From Pseudomonas sp. FP1742 (GTDB taxonomy: Bacteria; Pseudomonadota; Gammaproteobacteria; Pseudomonadales; Pseudomonadaceae): a DNA stretch of 64,000 nt. Location: assembly GCF_030687145.1 (NCBI RefSeq), contig NZ_CP117460.1, positions 4,836,001-4,900,000 on the forward strand. The letters are read 5' to 3'. Positions 1 to 9,917 of the stretch are shown here, one piece after another; positions within the stretch are counted from its first letter, which is position 1; each line of letters starts with the position of its first letter. The position numbers were made by a program, and so were the translations under genes. The notes beneath the pieces were generated by a model that was not told the origin of the DNA, searched no databases, and saw nothing but the letters and a program-made list of their open reading frames with translations.

Positions 1-1226
1 GTACTTTTGCCACCCCCGCTGGCGCCGACAATCGCGACTTTTTCCCCGGGGGCAATCGACAGGTTCATTTGGTTCAGCACCAACTCGTCGCCGTAGCCGA
101 AACTCAACCCCTGAACTTCGATACCCACCGTGTCGCGCCCCTGAAACGGATCGACAGTGCCGGTGTATTGCGGCTCGTCGGCACGGGCCAGTAACTCGTT
201 GATCCGCGACAGCGCACCGCCGGCGGCGTAAAAGGCGTACTGCAGATTGAGCAGTTGCTCCACCGGACCGATCATGAACCACAGGTAGCTGAACACCGCC
301 AGCATCTGGCCGATGGACAGGTCGGAAAACAGCACGGTGAGCATGGCCGCGGCACGGAAAATATCGATGCCGAACTGGAACAGCAAACCGCTGGCCCGGT
401 TCGATGCATCGGTTTTCCACTGCGAGCTCACTGCGTAATCGCGCACTTCACGCGCACGCTGGCCCAGCCGCCCGAGGAAAAAGCCCTGCCGGTTACCGGC
501 GCGTACTTCCTGAATGGCGTCCAGGGTTTCAGTCAATGCCTGGGTGAAGCGCGAGGTGCTGTCGTTCTCGAGTTTCTTCAGATGTTTGACCCGCTTGCCC
601 AACTGCACCGTGGCGTAAATCACCAGCGGGTTGAACAGCAGAATCAGCAGCGCGAGCTTCCAGTGCATCCACATCAGAATGGACGCAGTGCCCACCAGTG
701 TCAGCATCGCCACGAGGAAACGACTGAGGGTTTCGCCGACGAATTTATCCAGCGTGTCCAGGTCGGTGACCAGGTGCGTGGTCACCGTGCCGCTGCCCAG
801 GCTTTCGTATTCGCCCAGCGAGATACGTTTGAGCCGTTCGATCAGCCGCACCCGAATCCGGTACACGATGTCCTTGGCCAGCGCCGCAAACAATTTCGCC
901 TGCACCACGTTGAACAACAACGCAGCACAGCGCAACGCCAGGGTCACCAGCAGCATCAGACCAATGTAACCCGCCGCTTTCTGCCAGACGTCGGGCAGCG
1001 CGTGGTTCATGATTTTCAGCGCAGCATCGCCATGACCCAGCAGCACTTCGTCCACCAGCAACGGCAACAGCAACGGGATCGGCACGCTGCACAGCGTTGC
1101 CAATACCGCTACGCCGTTGGCGATCCACAGGGATTTTTTATGGTGAAGGGCCAGACGACGGATTTCCGCCCAGCTCAGCCGATCGACACGTTTGGGAGCT
1201 GCTGCATCATCGGGCAGATCATGCAC
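1..1226 (-). CDS. ABC transporter, fused permease/ATP-binding protein (3' part missing)
   Basis: Half-size ABC exporter, inner membrane. Reading leftwards, the translation gives a hydrophobic six-helix type permease domain (for example IANGVAVLATLCSVPIPLLL near the N-terminus), then the start of the nucleotide-binding domain with the Walker A motif GASGGGKST. The window edge cuts the gene right after that motif, so the signature, Walker B and H-loop are not visible. The likely start is the GTG at 1226, reading VHDLPDDAAAPKRV. It overlaps the last codons of the upstream DsbA-like gene by 8 bases, which suggests translational coupling. An ATG four bases downstream is in another frame and soon meets a stop. 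The substrate cannot be told from the sequence; lipid or drug export is typical of the family. Confidence 0.85.
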   Translation of the reverse strand, partial: MHDLPDDAAAPKRVDRLSWAEIRRLALHHKKSLWIANGVAVLATLCSVPIPLLLPLLVDEVLLGHGDAALKIMNHALPDVWQKAAGYIGLMLLVTLALRCAALLFNVVQAKLFAALAKDIVYRIRVRLIERLKRISLGEYESLGSGTVTTHLVTDLDTLDKFVGETLSRFLVAMLTLVGTASILMWMHWKLALLILLFNPLVIYATVQLGKRVKHLKKLENDSTSRFTQALTETLDAIQEVRAGNRQGFFLGRLGQRAREVRDYAVSSQWKTDASNRASGLLFQFGIDIFRAAAMLTVLFSDLSIGQMLAVFSYLWFMIGPVEQLLNLQYAFYAAGGALSRINELLARADEPQYTGTVDPFQGRDTVGIEVQGLSFGYGDELVLNQMNLSIAPGEKVAIVGASGGGKS

Positions 1227-1854
1227 AGGCAGCGCGCTCCAGCCAGCGGCCGAGCAACGGTGACAACTCACTCAAGGGCTGGTAACCATTGGTCAGCAGC
1301 GCCAATTGACCATCACGCTCAGCCAGCAAGGTCGGAAAACCGGCAATGCCCAAGTCCTGGACCCAAGTGAAATCGGCGGCGGTCGCTGCGTGCTGATCGG
1401 CGCGGTCGAACGCGGCGGCAAACTCGATGCGCGGCAAACCGGCCTGCTCCGCCAGCTCCACCAGCACGCTGGCGTGGGTGACGTCGCGACCTTCGGCGTA
1501 GAACGCATGCTGGATCAACCCGAGCAATGTCCAGGCGCAATCCGGTGCCAGGCTTCGCGCCGTCACCAGGGCCCGACAGGCAGGCTCGGTGTCGTAGACA
1601 AACCCGTCGGGCAACGCGCCTTCAAACTTGAACGGTTGGCCGGTGGCCTCGTGAACCGCCTGCCAGTGCTCAAGGATGTAGCGCCGGGTGGTCGGCTCCA
1701 ACGCCGCGCCACTGCCGGTGCGCAAACCACCCACCACCAGATGCAACTCCACACCTGCCGCCTGCGCCTGCTCAACCAGCGCTTTGGCTACCGGAGCGAA
1801 GCCCCAGCACCAGGAACACATCGGATCCATCACATAGAGCAGGCGTGCAGACAT
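1219..1854 (-). CDS. DsbA family protein (thioredoxin-fold oxidoreductase)
   Basis: 211-residue thioredoxin-fold protein of the DsbA/FrnE type. The N-terminus reads LLYVMDPMCSWCWGF, with the redox pair Cys13-x-x-Cys16 directly after the first strand. Near the C-terminus is a cis-proline loop, GIAGFPTLL. There is no signal peptide, so it is probably cytoplasmic, unlike true periplasmic DsbA; cytoplasmic members act as thiol oxidoreductases or isomerases. It starts 3 bases after the trhO stop and overlaps the ABC transporter start, so trhO, this gene and the transporter probably form one operon. The substrate is unknown. Confidence 0.85.
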   Translation of the reverse strand: MSARLLYVMDPMCSWCWGFAPVAKALVEQAQAAGVELHLVVGGLRTGSGAALEPTTRRYILEHWQAVHEATGQPFKFEGALPDGFVYDTEPACRALVTARSLAPDCAWTLLGLIQHAFYAEGRDVTHASVLVELAEQAGLPRIEFAAAFDRADQHAATAADFTWVQDLGIAGFPTLLAERDGQLALLTNGYQPLSELSPLLGRWLERAACA

Positions 1855-1857
1855 GGT

Positions 1858-2799
1858 TCAAGCCTCGGAAGCGGATTGCTTGTAGTTGTAACCGATCGGG
1901 TGCGGCATGTTGCGCGCCTTGGCCAGTTCGATCTGCTTCTGTCGATCGATGGCACTGCGACGGGTTTTCTCGCTCAGCTTATCCCAGCAATGCGGGCAAC
2001 TGATGCCGGCCACGTAGTGCTCGGATGCACGGTCTTGCACGCTGACAGGCGTACGACAGGCATGACATTGATCGTAGTCGCCTTCGCTGAGATCGTGACG
2101 AACGGTCACGCGGTTATCGAACACGAAGCAGTCGCCCTGCCATTTGGTTTCTTCCTGCGGCACCTCTTCGAGGTACTTCAGAATGCCGCCCTTGAGGTGA
2201 TAGACCTCGTCGAAACCCTGGCTGAGCATGTAGCTGGAAGCCTTCTCGCAGCGAATGCCACCGGTGCAGAACATCGCGACTTTCTTGTGCACGGCCGGGT
2301 CGAAGTTGGCTTTGATGTAGTCGGGGAATTCGCGAAAACTGGTGGTCTTCGGATCGATGGCGCCTTCGAAGGTACCGATCGAGACCTCATAGTCGTTGCG
2401 GGTGTCGATCAGCAATACTTCCGGATCGCTGATCAGCGCGTTCCAGTTCTGCGGATCCACATAGGTGCCGACCTTTTTGTTCGGGTCCACGCCTTCAACG
2501 CCGAGGGTGACGATTTCTTTCTTGAGTTTGACTTTGGTGCGGTAGAACGGTTGTTCGTCGCAGTACGACTCTTTGTGGTCGATGTCGTCCATGCGCGGAT
2601 CGTTCTTGAGCCAGGCCATCAGCCCGTCGATGCCTTCGCGGCTGCCCGACACGGTGCCGTTGATGCCTTCTTCGGCGATCAGCAGCGTGCCTTTGATGCC
2701 GTTGTCGATCATCGCTTGCAGCAGCGGCTCGCGCAGATCAACGTAATTTTCCAGGGTGACGAACTTATACAGTGCCGCCACGACAATCTGTTGTGTCAT
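1858..2799 (-). CDS. trhO: tRNA uridine-34 hydroxylase (rhodanese-related)
   Basis: 313 residues, the usual length of TrhO/YceA, which makes 5-hydroxyuridine at tRNA position 34, an oxygen-dependent first step toward cmo5U/mo5U. An N-terminal domain (about 1-95) is followed by a rhodanese domain (about 105-220) with the active-site Cys178 in [16 protein letters not shown]-terminal zinc-like cluster shows CHACRTPV and CPHCWDKL. The start at 2799 gives the typical [13 protein letters not shown] beginning. A strong terminator hairpin of the bolA unit lies just upstream (2847-2876), so transcription probably starts between the two. Confidence 0.95.
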   Translation of the reverse strand: MTQQIVVAALYKFVTLENYVDLREPLLQAMIDNGIKGTLLIAEEGINGTVSGSREGIDGLMAWLKNDPRMDDIDHKESYCDEQPFYRTKVKLKKEIVTLGVEGVDPNKKVGTYVDPQNWNALISDPEVLLIDTRNDYEVSIGTFEGAIDPKTTSFREFPDYIKANFDPAVHKKVAMFCTGGIRCEKASSYMLSQGFDEVYHLKGGILKYLEEVPQEETKWQGDCFVFDNRVTVRHDLSEGDYDQCHACRTPVSVQDRASEHYVAGISCPHCWDKLSEKTRRSAIDRQKQIELAKARNMPHPIGYNYKQSASEA

Positions 2800-2846
2800 G
2801 GGTGATTCTCCAGGTGGCTACCCTCGTAAGGGGTGAACCGGATGCG

Positions 2847-2876
2847 AAAAAAAACGCGCCGGGTGAGCGGCGCGTT
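2847..2876 (-). terminator. Rho-independent terminator after bolA
   Basis: On the minus strand ACGCGCCG and CGGCGCGT form an 8-bp perfect stem with a 6-base loop, followed by eight T residues. It lies just past the bolA stop codon and separates the DUF2059-bolA unit from trhO. Confidence 0.9.
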
Positions 2877-2901
2877 GCGGATTCTAGCAAAAAACCGATG
2901 C

Positions 2902-3201
2902 TTAATGCTTGCTGCCGCCAGCACAGGTCGGCGAGGCCGGAGCCGCGTCGATCTGTGCCCATTCTTCCGGCGTGTAGGTATGCAGCGCCAACGCATGGAA
3001 CTCGCCCATCAGTTCGCCCAAAGTGCCGTACACCTTCTGGTGACGCTTGACGCGATTGAGGCCTTCGAACTGCCGGCTCACCACCACTGCCTTGAAGTGG
3101 GTCTGCAACCCACGGCTGTGCATGTGGCTTTCATCCAGCACTTGCAGGTACTCGGGCTGTAGTAGCCCCAGCGTTGATTCGATGCGTTGTTGCATGGTCA
3201 T
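2902..3201 (-). CDS. BolA family protein
   Basis: 99-residue BolA-fold protein. BolA proteins pair with monothiol glutaredoxins in iron-sulfur trafficking, and some bind DNA in stress and stationary phase. Visible family features are the SHMHSRGLQTHFKAVVVS segment, with its histidines, and the helix-turn region FEGLNRVKRHQKVYGTLGE. The C-terminal tail SPTCAGGSKH carries an extra cysteine. It lies 12 bases after the DUF2059 gene and is followed by a terminator. The same grouping, with fumC divergent from the pair, occurs in other pseudomonads. An internal ATG at 3195 is an alternative start. Confidence 0.9.
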   Translation of the reverse strand: MTMQQRIESTLGLLQPEYLQVLDESHMHSRGLQTHFKAVVVSRQFEGLNRVKRHQKVYGTLGELMGEFHALALHTYTPEEWAQIDAAPASPTCAGGSKH

Positions 3202-3213
3202 ACCCGGCTCCGC

Positions 3214-3744
3214 TTAAGGCTTTTTCTTGGCTGCAGGAGCAGTGGCGCCGGCTTTAGGATCCAGCTCGTTAGTCATATCAGCCAGCAGTTTGTTGACCAC
3301 AGGCACTGCGCTTTCCAGCTTGGCTTGAGTCATCTGGGCCGATTGCTGAGTCAGCTGCGGCATTTTTTCCAGGACTTTCTTGCCCAATGGCGACTGGTAG
3401 AACGCCACCAGATCCTTGAGCTCGGATTCGCTGAAGTTGGTGGTGTAGAGCTTGACCATGTCCGGCTTCAGCTTGTTCCAGCCAATGGCTGCGTCCAGAG
3501 CTGCGTTGGCCTTGGCCTGGTAGGTTTCCAGCAGGGCTTTTTTCGATTCCGGGGCTTTGGTCTGTTCAAAGCGCTGAGCGAACATTTGCTGCACTTGCAT
3601 GTACACCGGAGTGCCCAATTTGTCAGCGTGCGCCAGGGTCAGGAAAGCTTCGGCACTGGCGTTGTGGCTGGCGGTATCGGCAAAAACCTGGCCGCTGGCG
3701 CAAACCAGTGCAACCGCGGTACAGATGGCACGAAGACGAGTCAT
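3214..3744 (-). CDS. DUF2059 domain-containing exported protein
   Basis: 176-residue secreted protein of unknown function. The start at 3744 is chosen because it has an AAGGA-type ribosome site and gives a clean signal peptide (MTRLRAICTAVALVCASGQVFA, cleavage after FA). An upstream in-frame start would put charged residues in front of it. The mature protein is helical, with the DUF2059 core in the segment YTTNFSESELKDLVAFYQSP. The C-terminus is Ala/Lys/Pro-rich (AGATAPAAKKKP). It is the first gene of a short operon with bolA and is divergent from fumC. A periplasmic location is inferred from the signal peptide. Confidence 0.85.
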   Translation of the reverse strand: MTRLRAICTAVALVCASGQVFADTASHNASAEAFLTLAHADKLGTPVYMQVQQMFAQRFEQTKAPESKKALLETYQAKANAALDAAIGWNKLKPDMVKLYTTNFSESELKDLVAFYQSPLGKKVLEKMPQLTQQSAQMTQAKLESAVPVVNKLLADMTNELDPKAGATAPAAKKKP

Positions 3745-3935
3745 CGAGTTTCCTTTTCTAGCAGGCGAGGTAAACCTCAAGGGCGACCATTCTGCACCTA
3801 AAAAAGTGTGTCGCTCAACCCCAAGCCTTGTCGCGCCTGATTTAGAGGGGTTGAACGGTCAAATTCCAGACTGATGGAACCACAAGAGGCGATCAGGGCC
3901 TAAACTGCGCTATCAGACCTACAGGAGTGTGCATG

Positions 3936-5330
<1,395 letters not shown>

Positions 5331-5354
5331 GACTTGCGGCGGCTGACAGTCAGT

Positions 5355-5445
5355 CTTCGCGGGCAAGCCCGCTCCCACAGGTTCCGGGTCGCTCACGGGT
5401 GTTGTGATCGACATAAAACCTGTGGGAGCGTGGCTTGCCCGCGAT
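5355..5445. repeat. REP pair (inverted), mixed subtype
   Basis: Two Pseudomonas REP units face each other at 5355-5380 and 5419-5445. The left arm has the GCAAGCCCGCTCCCAC core. The right arm is of the variant kind containing GCGTGGCTTGCC. The pair lies between the convergent fumC and EamA-family genes. Confidence 0.9.
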
Positions 5446-5460
5446 TAACGGTAACGCGGT

Positions 5461-6420
5461 CTAACTGGCCGCCATCCGCACCCGCCGAGCCCTGAGCCCG
5501 GCGATCAACGATGGCCCCAACGCCACCAGCGCCGACCCGAGCACCACCAGCACCGCTCCGCCATAACCCAGACCGTTGATTGTCTCGGCATGCACAAAAT
5601 CAGGCCATAACCAGGCCGCCACAGCCACGGCGGCAAAGGTCACCAGCGGCGTGATCGCCAGCGTCGCACTCACCCGCGAAGCCTCCCAATGCGCCAGCGC
5701 TTCAGCAAACGCGCCATAAGCGATCAGCGTGTTCAAACAGCACGCCAGCAGCAGCCAGCCTTGCAGCGGGCTCAGTTGCAGTGCTTCCAGCGGATGCACC
5801 CACGGCGTGAGCAACAGCGCGCAGAACAGGTAAATCACCATCATCACCTGCAACGAATTCCACACCGTGAGCAACTGCTTCTGACCCAAGGCATAGAAGG
5901 TCCAGACCGTCGACGCCAACAGCACCATCAGCACGCCCGCGGTGTAATCGGTCAGGGAGGTGAGCAATTCGCCCAAGCGCTGATTGAAGAACAGTGCAAA
6001 GCCGATCAGCAGCACCAGCAGGCCAATCCCCTGCCCCACGCTGAAACGCTCTTTGAACACGAACAGACTGGCGATCAGCAACATGATCGGGCCCATTTGC
6101 ACCACCAGCTGCGCGGTGCCGGGGCTGAGCAGGTTCAGGCCCATCAGGTACAGCACGTAGTTGCCGACCAGACCGAGTACCGCCATTACCACCAGCCAGC
6201 CACCACGCGGGCCGAGCACTTTGCGACTCGGCAGGCGCCTGGTCGCCGCCAGATAAATAAACAGGCAACCGCCGGACACCAGCAAACGAAACCAAGTCAC
6301 CGTCACCGGGTCCATCACCAGCAGCACTTGTTTGAGTTTGATCGGCAGGATTCCCCACAACAACGCAGTCAGCAAGGCCAGGAACAAACCGTATACCCAG
6401 CGACCCGATGAAATATGCAT
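5461..6420 (-). CDS. EamA/DMT family transporter
   Basis: 319-residue inner-membrane protein with about ten hydrophobic segments arranged as two EamA repeats, typical of drug/metabolite exporters in the RhaT/RarD/YdcZ superfamily. The start is the ATG at 6420 (MHISSGRWVYGLFLALLTAL), which puts the first membrane helix at residues 9-27. The upstream in-frame TTG is unlikely. Repeated glycines and GTAQLVVQMGPIMLL-type helices are characteristic. The substrate is unknown; amino acids or other small metabolites are usual. It converges on fumC with REPs in between and stands alone. Confidence 0.88.
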   Translation of the reverse strand: MHISSGRWVYGLFLALLTALLWGILPIKLKQVLLVMDPVTVTWFRLLVSGGCLFIYLAATRRLPSRKVLGPRGGWLVVMAVLGLVGNYVLYLMGLNLLSPGTAQLVVQMGPIMLLIASLFVFKERFSVGQGIGLLVLLIGFALFFNQRLGELLTSLTDYTAGVLMVLLASTVWTFYALGQKQLLTVWNSLQVMMVIYLFCALLLTPWVHPLEALQLSPLQGWLLLACCLNTLIAYGAFAEALAHWEASRVSATLAITPLVTFAAVAVAAWLWPDFVHAETINGLGYGGAVLVVLGSALVALGPSLIAGLRARRVRMAAS

Positions 6421-6621
6421 GCTGACCCCGAAGCCCTTTGGCAAGAACGGTCATTCTAGGCTCAGACCAGGGCCCGACACAGGGACAGTTACCGATGGGC
6501 CGCAAATGAAACTGTGCAGGTCGCATCATTAAATTGACGATATGCCGTCGATCAGCTGGCGAGGCGTTGCAAGTAGTTCATGCATAAGCTCATTGAAACC
6601 GCCTTCTGCAGGAGATCGCCC

Positions 6622-6816
6622 ATGTATGGCATGCGCGCCCAGGACAACGCCCCCGCCACGCACTTTCGCTGTGACCGGTTGTGTCGTGTGAATGGAGAGT
6701 TGTATTTCACCACCCGGGAACAAACCCTGGAGGGGCCGTTCGATAATGCAGCGACGGCCGAGAAAGAGATTCAGGCTTATATCGAGCGGATGCAGGTTTT
6801 GCGGATGCAACGGTAA
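6622..6816 (+). CDS. small conserved protein, DUF6316-like
   Basis: 64-residue soluble protein starting at an ATG seven bases after AGGAG. The sequence contains TREQTLEGPF followed by a helical tail (AATAEKEIQAYIERM), a layout I associate with a small Pseudomonas family of unknown function. A reading frame that begins further upstream lacks a ribosome site and is not chosen. It is a single gene followed by a REP pair. No function can be given. Confidence 0.72.
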   Translation: MYGMRAQDNAPATHFRCDRLCRVNGELYFTTREQTLEGPFDNAATAEKEIQAYIERMQVLRMQR

Positions 6817-6830
6817 ACCGTGGCGCCTGT

Positions 6831-6900
6831 ATTCGCGAGCAAGCCCGCTCCCACATTTAACCGTGTCCGGTCACGTGTGGGAGCGGGCTTGCTCGCGAAT
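6831..6900. repeat. REP pair (inverted)
   Basis: Units at 6831-6856 and 6873-6900 form a near-perfect inverted repeat (CGCGAGCAAGCCCGCTCCCACA and its complement) with a 16-base spacer. The pair lies between the DUF6316-like gene and the convergent thiolase gene. Confidence 0.92.
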
Positions 6901-6931
6901 GCGGTTGATCAGACAACAAAACACTTAAGGT

Positions 6932-8116
6932 CTAACGCACCGCCTCAAACAACCCCGTAGCCCCCATCCCGCCCCCCACGCACATGGTGACGATGCCGTA
7001 ACGCAGGTTACGCCGCTGCAACTCGCGCACGATGTGCCCGACCTGACGCGAGCCGGTCATGCCGAACGGGTGGCCGATGGAAATCGAGCCGCCATTGACG
7101 TTGTATTTGTCGTTATCGATTTCCAGCCGATCGCGGCTGTACAGGCATTGCGAAGCGAATGCTTCGTTGAGTTCCCACAGATCAATGTCGGCAACCTGCA
7201 ACCCCTTGGCCTTGAGCAGTTTCGGCACCGAGAACACCGGGCCGATGCCCATCTCGTCCGGCTGGCACCCGGCCACGGCGAAACCACGAAAGAAGGCTTT
7301 GGGCTTGAGCCCCAGCGCCAGGGCTTTTTCCAGGCTCATCACCAGGGTCATCGAGGCGCCGTCAGACAGCTGCGACGAGTTGCCGGCCGTCACCGAACCA
7401 TCTTCGGCAAACACCGGTTTCAACCCGGCCAGGCTTTGCAGGGTGGTATCGGGGCGGTTGCAGTCGTCGTGATCGACAATGCCGTCGAGGATCTGCACCT
7501 GGCCGGTGACCTTGTCTTCAACGCGATACTTCACCGCCATCGGCACGATTTCATCGCTGAACAAGCCGGCGGCCTGCGCCAGGGCAGTCCGTTGCTGGCT
7601 TTGCAGGGCGTACAGATCCTGCTGTTCGCGGCTGACGCTGTAGCGACGCGCGACGATCTCGGCCGTCTGGCCCATAGGGAAATAGATGCCCGGCACCTGA
7701 TCTTTCAGCAGCGGGTTGATCAGGTTGTCGGTGTTGACGCTTTTCATGGTCAGGCTGATGGATTCAACGCCGCCGGCGACGATGATGTCGCTGCAACCCG
7801 ATGCGATCTGGTTGGCGGCAATGGCGATGGCCTGCAAGCCCGACGAACAGAAGCGGTTAAGGGTCATGCCACCGGTGCCGATGCCCAGGTGCGACAGCAC
7901 CGCGACGTTACGACCGATGTTGAAACCCTGGGCGCCTTCATTGGAGCCGGCGCCGACGATGCAATCCTCGACGCTGGCCGGGTCGACATCATTGCGCGTG
8001 AGCAGCGCGTTGACACAATGGGCCGCCATGTCGTCGGGACGGGTCATGTTGAATTTGCCGCGAAAGGATTTGGCCAGGCCGGTCCGCACGCTGTCGACGA
8101 TCACCACTTCACGCAT
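6932..8116 (-). CDS. acetyl-CoA C-acyltransferase (thiolase)
   Basis: 394-residue thiolase that cleaves 3-ketoacyl-CoA with CoA in beta-oxidation, or works in the condensing direction. The nucleophile is Cys90 in NRFCSSGLQA. The two C-terminal signatures are NGGSISIGHPFGMTG (His) and CVGGGMGATG (second Cys), and NEAFA is present. The start at 8116 (MREVVIVDSVRTGLAKSF) follows GAGGTG. The longer frame from 8194 lacks a ribosome site. It is not paired with a fadB-like gene here, so it is a stand-alone thiolase; its chain-length preference is unknown. Confidence 0.93.
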   Translation of the reverse strand: MREVVIVDSVRTGLAKSFRGKFNMTRPDDMAAHCVNALLTRNDVDPASVEDCIVGAGSNEGAQGFNIGRNVAVLSHLGIGTGGMTLNRFCSSGLQAIAIAANQIASGCSDIIVAGGVESISLTMKSVNTDNLINPLLKDQVPGIYFPMGQTAEIVARRYSVSREQQDLYALQSQQRTALAQAAGLFSDEIVPMAVKYRVEDKVTGQVQILDGIVDHDDCNRPDTTLQSLAGLKPVFAEDGSVTAGNSSQLSDGASMTLVMSLEKALALGLKPKAFFRGFAVAGCQPDEMGIGPVFSVPKLLKAKGLQVADIDLWELNEAFASQCLYSRDRLEIDNDKYNVNGGSISIGHPFGMTGSRQVGHIVRELQRRNLRYGIVTMCVGGGMGATGLFEAVR

Positions 8117-8221
8117 GGCATACACCTCATTGTTGTTGTCAGTCAGGAGTTGGACCGAGCATAAGTCCCACCCATGACTGACCGCGACAATCATTCACCC
8201 CGCGTATGCGTAACCATCGGC

Positions 8222-9745
8222 TCAGCGTTTGCGCTTTTGCAGTTTCTTCTCGCGTTTGTCGGACTTTTCGAATGCTGCTTCCAGCGCCTCATTGAGGGTG
8301 CGCAATACCTTGACCCGCGCCCAGCGCTTGTCGTTGGCTTCCACCAGGGTCCAGGGCGATACCTCGGTGCTGGTGCGGTCGACCATATCGCCGACCGCAG
8401 CGCGGTAATCGCCCCACTTTTCGCGGTTACGCCAGTCGTCTTCAGTGATCTTGAAACGCTTGAAGGGGATCTCTTCGCGCTCCTGGAAGCGCTCCATCTG
8501 AGTCTGTTTGTCGATGGTCAGCCAGAACTTGACCACGATCACCCCGGCATCGTCGAGCTGCTCTTCGAAGTCGTTGATCTCGCCGTAGGCACGCAACCAG
8601 TCCGCCTCGCTGCAAAAGCCCTCGATGCGCTCCACCAGCACCCGGCCGTACCAGGAACGGTCGAACACAGTGAATTTCCCCCGCGCCGGAATATGCCGCC
8701 AGAACCGCCAGAGATACGGCTGCGCCCGTTCTTCTTCGGTGGGCGCGGCGATCGGCACAATGTTGTACTGACGGGGGTCGAGCGCCGCGGCCACCCGCCG
8801 GATCGCCCCGCCCTTGCCGGCCGCATCGTTGCCTTCGAACACTGCGATCAGTGCGTGGCGACGCATGCGCTTGTCGCGCATCAGCCCGGAAAACCGTGCC
8901 TGCTCGGTAATCAGTTGTTCTTCGTAATCGTCCTTGTCCAGGTGCAGAGTCAGGTCCAGGCTGTCGAGCAGATTCACCTGATCGACACTGGGAGACAAAG
9001 GCGCGGCACTGACTTTGTACGGATGGATCCTGGGTCTCTTGAGCGCGCTCTGCAGACCTTCGAGCAGAATCTTGCCGACCGCCAGGCTGCGATAACGCGC
9101 ATCCAGACCGGCAATCACATGCCACGGCGCGTAGTCACGGCTGGTGCGGCGCAGCACCCGTTCGCCGTACTTCACGAATTTGTCGTAGGTCGCCGATTGC
9201 TGCCAGTCCAGCGGGCTGATGCGCCAGCTGTGCAGCGGGTCATCGGCCAGCGCCTTGAGCCGCGCTTTCATTTGTTTCTTGGAGAGGTGAAACCAGAACT
9301 TGAAGATCAGCGCGCCTTCGTCGCACAACATCTTCTCCAGCCGCTCGGCGCCGTTGATGGCTTGGTCGAGTCGCGGATCCTTGAACAAACCATGAACCCG
9401 CCCTTGCAGCATCTGGCTGTACCAGTTACCGAAGAAAATCCCCATGCGCCCCTTGGCCGGGAGCATCCGCCAGTAGCGCCAGGCGGGTGGTCGTGCCAGT
9501 TCTTCGTCGGTCTGCTGGTCGAAGGTGCGGACCTCGATCAGGCGCGGGTCCATCCACTCGTTGAGCAATTTGACCGTCTCGCCCTTGCCGGCGCCTTCGA
9601 TGCCGTTGATCAAAACGATGACCGGAAAACGGTGTTGCTGCCGAAGTTCGAACTGCGCTTCAAGCAAGGCTTCACGCAACGCCGGCAGTTCGGCTTCATA
9701 GGTTTCTTTGTCGATGACATGACCGATTTCGGCGGATTCGAACAT
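8222..9745 (-). CDS. pap: polyphosphate:AMP phosphotransferase (PPK2 class II)
   Basis: 507-residue protein made of two PPK2 domains in tandem, the mark of PAP enzymes that use polyphosphate to turn AMP into ADP. The first P-loop is VLINGIEGAGKGETVKLL near residue 50. The second is VFEGNDAAGKGGAIRRVA near residue 300, with a lid arginine region and WYGRVLVERIEGF. The C-terminus is very basic (KSDKREKKLQKRKR). The start at 9745 (MFESAEIGHVID) was chosen over an in-frame extension with no ribosome site. It is cytoplasmic and monocistronic, divergent from mnmC. Confidence 0.93.
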   Translation of the reverse strand: MFESAEIGHVIDKETYEAELPALREALLEAQFELRQQHRFPVIVLINGIEGAGKGETVKLLNEWMDPRLIEVRTFDQQTDEELARPPAWRYWRMLPAKGRMGIFFGNWYSQMLQGRVHGLFKDPRLDQAINGAERLEKMLCDEGALIFKFWFHLSKKQMKARLKALADDPLHSWRISPLDWQQSATYDKFVKYGERVLRRTSRDYAPWHVIAGLDARYRSLAVGKILLEGLQSALKRPRIHPYKVSAAPLSPSVDQVNLLDSLDLTLHLDKDDYEEQLITEQARFSGLMRDKRMRRHALIAVFEGNDAAGKGGAIRRVAAALDPRQYNIVPIAAPTEEERAQPYLWRFWRHIPARGKFTVFDRSWYGRVLVERIEGFCSEADWLRAYGEINDFEEQLDDAGVIVVKFWLTIDKQTQMERFQEREEIPFKRFKITEDDWRNREKWGDYRAAVGDMVDRTSTEVSPWTLVEANDKRWARVKVLRTLNEALEAAFEKSDKREKKLQKRKR

Positions 9746-9917
9746 AAAGCAGCTCCTTCCAGGATTGAGCAAGACTAGCGGATTCGGCAGGCGGTCATCA
9801 GAGAAATTCCTAAGGAGTTTTGTGACGAGGGGGGTTGCGTTATTAGTGTTTTGCCTTGGATCAAGCACCACCACGGCAATCGGCTAGAATGGCGGTCTTG
9901 CCGTTGCCGAGCCTGCC

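Noticed and set aside
255..1370. Long plus-strand open frame opposite the ABC transporter
   Set aside because: It is a Gln/His-rich shadow of the minus-strand gene, whose translation shows clear ABC domains; there is no ribosome site.
1306..2805. 499-codon plus-strand frame over the DsbA-like and trhO genes
   Set aside because: Antisense artefact of high-GC codon bias. The opposite strand encodes two full-length recognisable proteins.
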